Assembly: GCA_900554365.1 (NCBI GenBank)
Contig: USGY01000026.1
Location: forward strand, 1-15,516
Direction of reading: 5' to 3'
DNA length: 15,516 bases
Source of the DNA: an uncultured Clostridium sp.
Lineage (GTDB): Bacteria > Bacillota > Clostridia > TANB77 > CAG-508
The notes below the pieces were generated by a model that made no database searches, was not told the DNA's origin, and worked only from the letters and a program-made list of their open reading frames with translations. Made by a program: the position numbers and the translations under genes. Shown here in pieces: positions 14,460 through 15,516 of the stretch. The first letter of the stretch is position 1. Each line of letters starts with the position of its first letter.

Positions 14460-14838
14460 AAGTGTCGCACTTTTTGTAATAAAATTACAAATGTATTTAA
14501 GATGTGATTTTTACCATTTCTAAACTAGATTTATAACCAAACATCGGTCGTAACAAATTATTTATCCAATCTTCTACTTGTTGTATAAATTCTTCTGAAA
14601 TATCTGTTATGACTGTTCTCTTTGGTATAAATCTTCTGATTAATCTATTTGCATTTTCATTGCTTCCTCGTTCTCCTGATCTATATGGATGTGCATAATA
14701 TAATTGAACTCGTGGTTCTTTTTTTCTGTTATAATTATTTTGACACATAACTTACAAATTCTTTCAATGTTTTCTTGACAATCACATTGTATCATTTGTA
14801 ATCTTATGTGTCTATTTTTATTTCAAAGTGCGTCACTT
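14460..14838 (-). mobile_element. Internally deleted IS30-family element (379 bp)
   Basis: The ends are 14-bp inverted repeats with one mismatch: AAGTGTCGCACTTT (14460-14473) and AAAGTGCGTCACTT (14825-14838). They are flanked on both sides by AAT (14457-14459 and 14839-14841), which fits the 2-4 bp target duplication of the IS30 family, although three AT bases can match by chance. The only gene inside is the IS30 transposase remnant at 14497-14748. A full element would be about 1.0-1.2 kb, so most of the transposase gene has been lost while both ends remain. It could still be moved by a full-length relative elsewhere in the genome. Confidence 0.8.
14497..14748 (-). pseudogene. IS30-family transposase remnant
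   Basis: 83 codons. Residues about 14-78 match the C-terminal end of IS30-family transposases: YYAHPYRSGERGSNENANRL, then IRRFIPK, the helix EEFIQQVEDWINN and GYKSSLEM. GSNENANRLIRRF is the region holding the last acidic residue of the DDE catalytic triad; the rest of the triad is missing. The first dozen residues (MCQNNYNRKKEP) resemble the N-terminal start of such transposases, so the present frame looks like an N-terminus joined to a C-terminus after deletion of the middle. The ribosome site is poor (GAAAGAA). It is not expected to be active. Confidence 0.85.
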
Positions 14839-14839
14839 A

Positions 14840-14967
14840 ATTTTATCATTTATATGTTTTTTTGCTTTTAAATAGCTTTTAATCGGTAACTTTCTTTTAC
14901 TTTTTCCAAATAGAATTTACTTTTTCAATTGACCAAATTGAGTTTAAAATGAATTTTAAAAAAACAT
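14840..14967. other. AT-rich spacer with a TTGACC hairpin
   Basis: No gene is seen here. The only structure is an inverted repeat TCAATT (14925-14930) and AATTGA (14936-14941) around GACCA. Its TTGACC (14929-14934) is the same six-base word found in the loops of the two terminators downstream. Confidence 0.5.
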
Positions 14968-14996
14968 TTGACATATAATAAAAAATATAGTATACT
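14968..14996 (+). promoter_or_regulatory. Strong promoter of the candidate antitoxin RNA
   Basis: Plus strand: perfect -35 TTGACA (14968-14973), 17-base spacer, -10 TATACT (14991-14996). No gene follows it; a terminator appears about 50 bases after the predicted start near 15003. Confidence 0.85.
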
Positions 14997-15002
14997 ATAT
15001 TT

Positions 15003-15076
15003 AGCTTAAGCAAGAGAATAAATCGAAGAACTTAAATGTTCACAGAGATATGTTGACCGCATATCTCATTTTTTTT
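15003..15076 (+). ncRNA. Candidate type I antitoxin small RNA (about 74 nt)
   Basis: A short untranslated RNA bounded by a near-consensus promoter (14968-14996) and a strong terminator (15045-15076). It holds no plausible coding frame: the only ATG, in TTAAATGTTC, gives six codons and lacks a ribosome site. Its body is a near copy of the antisense of the small peptide gene to its right. The blocks TAAATCGAA (15019-15027), GAACT (15028-15032) and AAATGTTCAC (15034-15043) are identical to plus-strand 15195-15203, 15205-15209 and 15212-15221, which is the complement of the toxin ribosome site, start codon and first codons. Pairing would therefore cover toxin translation initiation. The terminator loop UUGACCG contains a U-turn type motif (UUGA) and is complementary to the toxin terminator loop. 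The complementarity is seen directly; the antitoxin role is inferred. Confidence 0.75.
15045..15076 (+). terminator. Terminator of the small RNA
   Basis: Perfect 8-bp stem GAGATATG (15045-15052) and CATATCTC (15060-15067), loop TTGACCG, followed by a run of eight Ts (15069-15076). Confidence 0.9.
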
Positions 15077-15079
15077 GGC

Positions 15080-15110
15080 AAAAATAAAGGCAGTTGACCA
15101 GACTGCCTTT
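15080..15110 (-). terminator. Terminator of the toxin mRNA
   Basis: Minus strand: 9-bp stem AAAGGCAGT and ACTGCCTTT (15102-15110 with 15086-15094), loop CTGGTCA, then A and five Ts (15080-15084). The loop with its closing base (GGTCAA) is complementary to the small-RNA terminator loop (TTGACC). Confidence 0.88.
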
Positions 15111-15128
15111 GATTAGTTTGTACTAATC
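15111..15128 (-). promoter_or_regulatory. Hairpin over the toxin stop codon
   Basis: Perfect 7-bp stem GATTAGT and ACTAATC with an ACAA loop (minus strand 15128 to 15111). It contains the TAG stop at 15123-15125 and directly precedes the terminator stem. It may protect the 3' end or fold with the 5' region. Confidence 0.5.
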
Positions 15129-15212
15129 TTGAGAATTTTGGTTTTCATCATCTTTACTATTACTAAGTAATAATAAAACAATTAATCGCCATATTAAATC
15201 GAATGAACTCAA
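15123..15212 (-). CDS. Small hydrophobic peptide, candidate type I toxin (29 aa)
   Basis: A 29-codon frame with a TTG start. An ideal ribosome site, AAGGAGGTGA, lies about five bases upstream. A GTG in the same frame at 15219-15221 overlaps that site and is too close. The peptide begins MSSFDLIWR and has a hydrophobic core LIWRLIVLLLL (residues 6-16). It ends in a charged and polar tail, SNSKDDENQNSQD (17-29). A hydrophobic segment followed by an acidic tail is the general plan of small membrane-active type I toxins such as Fst, although I see no sequence identity to a named family and the hydrophobic stretch is short for a full membrane helix. The gene has its own promoter (15262-15290), a leader of about 43 bases and its own terminator. 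The start region is complementary to the convergent small RNA at 15003-15076. Toxicity is an inference. Confidence 0.65.
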   Translation of the reverse strand: MSSFDLIWRLIVLLLLSNSKDDENQNSQD

Positions 15213-15261
15213 AATGTTCACCTCCTTCCACAAAGATTTCCTCTATGAAAAGGATGGATTT

Positions 15262-15290
15262 ATTATACTTTAATTTTATTTTAAAAACAA
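15262..15290 (-). promoter_or_regulatory. Promoter of the toxin gene
   Basis: Minus strand: -35 TTGTTT (15285-15290), 17-base spacer, perfect -10 TATAAT (15262-15267). Transcription should start near 15255, giving an mRNA of about 175 nt. The leader can form a stem-loop with G-U pairs (CATAGAG with CTTTGTG around GAAAT) right before the ribosome site. Confidence 0.75.
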
Positions 15291-15318
15291 TTTTTTTCTA
15301 TAATTTCAATAATTATTT

Positions 15319-15516
15319 TTAATCTGTTTTATTTTTGTTTCTACTCTTATATACATTTGCTTGGTTTCTACATTGACTACTATCATATTCAGTTTTAGGT
15401 TTTTTGGCATAAAATACTTTACCACAATGCTTGCATATTTTTAAAGGATTTTTTTCACTGCAAAGCATAAATCCAAAAGCCATATCTATTGCTTGTTTTA
15501 AGCAATTAGGTTGCCA
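15319..15516 (-). CDS. C-terminal part of a zinc-ribbon protein (partial)
   Basis: An open frame enters from the right edge and ends at TAA 15319-15321, giving 65 visible residues with the N-terminus missing. It contains ICKHCGKVFYAKKPKTEY and then SSQCRNQANVYKSR. This is the CxxC...CxxxCRNQxxVYKSR treble-clef type zinc motif found at the C-terminus of several uncharacterised bacterial proteins. In relatives I recall, the second half usually begins YCSxxCRN. Here it is YDSSQCRN, so one of the four expected cysteine ligands is an aspartate. The upstream residues (LKQAIDMAFGFMLCSEKNPLK, written here only as landmarks) look helical. The full-length family cannot be named without the missing part. 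Confidence 0.6.
   Translation of the reverse strand, partial: WQPNCLKQAIDMAFGFMLCSEKNPLKICKHCGKVFYAKKPKTEYDSSQCRNQANVYKSRNKNKTD

Noticed and set aside
15034..15056. Short ATG frame inside the small RNA
   Set aside because: Six codons only and no ribosome site, so the RNA is taken as non-coding.
15219..15221. GTG as start of the small toxin (32 residues)
   Set aside because: It lies inside the ribosome-binding sequence; the TTG nine bases on has normal spacing.

Overview
The window is very AT-rich with Shine-Dalgarno-led genes, frequent TTG/GTG starts, strong sigma-A type promoters and intrinsic terminators. Together with the gene content this points to a low-GC Firmicute, probably a clostridial gut-type lineage; I cannot place it more precisely. 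No rRNA, tRNA, CRISPR array or replication origin was seen.

Positions 1-9690 (minus strand) hold one tightly packed cell-surface operon of eight genes. A clear promoter (TTGACT-17-TAGAAT, 9624-9652) precedes six glycosyltransferases in the order GT4, GT2, GT2, GT4, GT2, GT4 with a coiled-coil tail. These are followed by a membrane-anchored protein with two cadherin-like domains and by a secreted N-acetylmuramoyl-L-alanine amidase carrying six Ig-like (Big_2) repeats. Gaps are 2-35 bp and the last two genes overlap. The likely theme is synthesis of a surface or wall glycopolymer plus extracytoplasmic wall-binding and wall-cleaving proteins.

Positions 9690-12050 (minus strand) hold housekeeping genes. 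rplU (L21) and rpmA (L27) sit behind a strong promoter and a structured leader and end at a terminator. Upstream of them are an RdgB/HAM1 nucleotide pyrophosphatase and a membrane-anchored coiled-coil protein of unknown function. L27 lacks the N-terminal extension usual in Firmicutes, and the Prp protease gene that normally sits between rplU and rpmA is absent.

Positions 12190-14330 hold a cation-diffusion-facilitator transporter broken by a one-base frameshift (plus strand), then two separately promoted minus-strand genes: a small macro-domain-like protein and a GC-richer orphan of 227 codons.

Positions 14330-15516 are the accessory end. A 379-bp internally deleted IS30-family element has terminal inverted repeats and a possible AAT duplication. 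Next to it is what I read as an undescribed type I toxin-antitoxin locus. A 29-residue hydrophobic peptide gene on the minus strand faces a roughly 74-nt RNA on the plus strand. That RNA can pair with the peptide gene's ribosome-binding site and start region in three blocks (9+5+10 nt), and its terminator loop (UUGACC) is complementary to the toxin mRNA terminator loop (GGUCAA). The layout recalls the Fst/par type, but with two separate terminators. A partial zinc-ribbon protein runs off the right edge.
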